Positions 6,491 to 6,670 of a DNA stretch of 6,670 bases are shown piece by piece. Position 1 is the stretch's first letter. Every line of letters starts with the position of its first letter. The notes below the pieces were generated by a model. That model had not been told where the DNA came from. It searched no databases and saw only the letters and a program-made list of their open reading frames with translations. The stretch covers positions 1 to 6,670 of the forward strand of contig JAJRWJ010000071.1 of NCBI GenBank assembly GCA_024276805.1, in the 5' to 3' direction. The position numbers and the translations under genes were made by a program. The stretch is from Gammaproteobacteria bacterium. GTDB taxonomy: Bacteria > Pseudomonadota > Gammaproteobacteria > Methylococcales > Methylomonadaceae.

Positions 6491-6507
6491 GTGGCGTGTG
6501 CCACGCC
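6491..6507. repeat. GC-rich hairpin with two alternative pairings
   Basis: GTGGC/GCCAC (6491-6495 and 6500-6504, loop GTGT) or GGCGTG/CACGCC (6493-6498 and 6502-6507, loop TGC) can form directly after the poly-G tract. No T run follows. It may be a small structural element or chance in a GC-rich patch; no role is assigned. Confidence 0.35.
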
Positions 6508-6551
6508 TTGCAGTACTACGGGAATCTTTAGATGCATTGCTGAAACGGAAA

Positions 6552-6670
6552 ATGTGCCCGACGAATGCAGAGGCGCTTGGTTTTTGGCATGTCAGGAACA
6601 GTTGCCAGATTTATTCTGAAGAAGAATTTCAGTGCGACGATTCGGGAATGAATGTAGTGGTTTTGCCGCT
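6552..6670 (+). CDS. Possible start of an unrecognised gene, cut by the right edge
   Basis: From the ATG at 6552 the frame stays open to the end of the window, giving about 40 residues of mixed, protein-like composition (MCPTNAEALGFWHVRNSCQI, then an acidic SEEE segment). No family is recognised. The same frame is open further back to 6303, so in-frame starts at GTG 6498 (first residues PRLAVLRESLDALLKRK) or GTG 6468, which would include the poly-G run, are alternatives. The ribosome binding site before 6552 is weak (ACGGAA). No coding frame of comparable quality is seen on the other strand, whose frames hit stops within 13 to 48 codons of the edge. A short edge fragment cannot be proven coding. 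Confidence 0.3.
   Translation, partial: MCPTNAEALGFWHVRNSCQIYSEEEFQCDDSGMNVVVLP

Overview
The window looks like part of a Gammaproteobacterium chromosome of moderate GC. The sequence alone does not place it more precisely. The evidence is family-level: a Na/Pi symporter with a PhoU-like tail, a membrane-tethered TAXI binding protein, and a very large PilZ/DUF1631/GGDEF/EAL protein. This combination is familiar from environmental gammaproteobacteria; a methanotroph-like (Methylococcales) source is a guess. I see no insertion sequence, phage gene, tRNA, rRNA or CRISPR array.

Layout. Bases 1-757 (+) hold the 3' end of a Na+/phosphate cotransporter-type gene and, 13 bp later, a 79-residue very basic helical protein, probably one operon. 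A hairpin at 782-815 separates this operon from the convergent gene at 837-2141 (-), an orphan TAXI-type solute-binding protein with a membrane segment at each end of the periplasmic domain and a charged cytoplasmic tail. It has its own well-formed sigma70 promoter (2171-2199). Bases 2326-6165 (-) encode a 1279-residue c-di-GMP protein: N-terminal PilZ-like domain, long DUF1631-type region with a low-complexity linker, degenerate GGDEF (GDKTF) and a largely intact EAL domain whose conserved arginine after the EAL motif is glycine. The predicted activity is c-di-GMP binding and/or breakdown, not synthesis.

Bases 6166-6670 have no confident gene but are rich in signals. There is a palindrome in the leader of the c-di-GMP gene, two adjacent inverted repeats, an extended -10 box, and about 90 nt with three hairpins ending in a textbook Rho-independent terminator (6439-6463). 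Together these form a good candidate for an unannotated small RNA. After it come an 11-G tract, a GC-rich hairpin and a reading frame that stays open to the right edge and may be the start of another gene.

The two large minus-strand genes may cooperate: a ligand-binding membrane protein beside an intracellular c-di-GMP effector. This is suggested only by adjacency. The most useful new observations are the small RNA candidate, the poly-G tract in an open frame, and the active-site pattern of the GGDEF-EAL protein.
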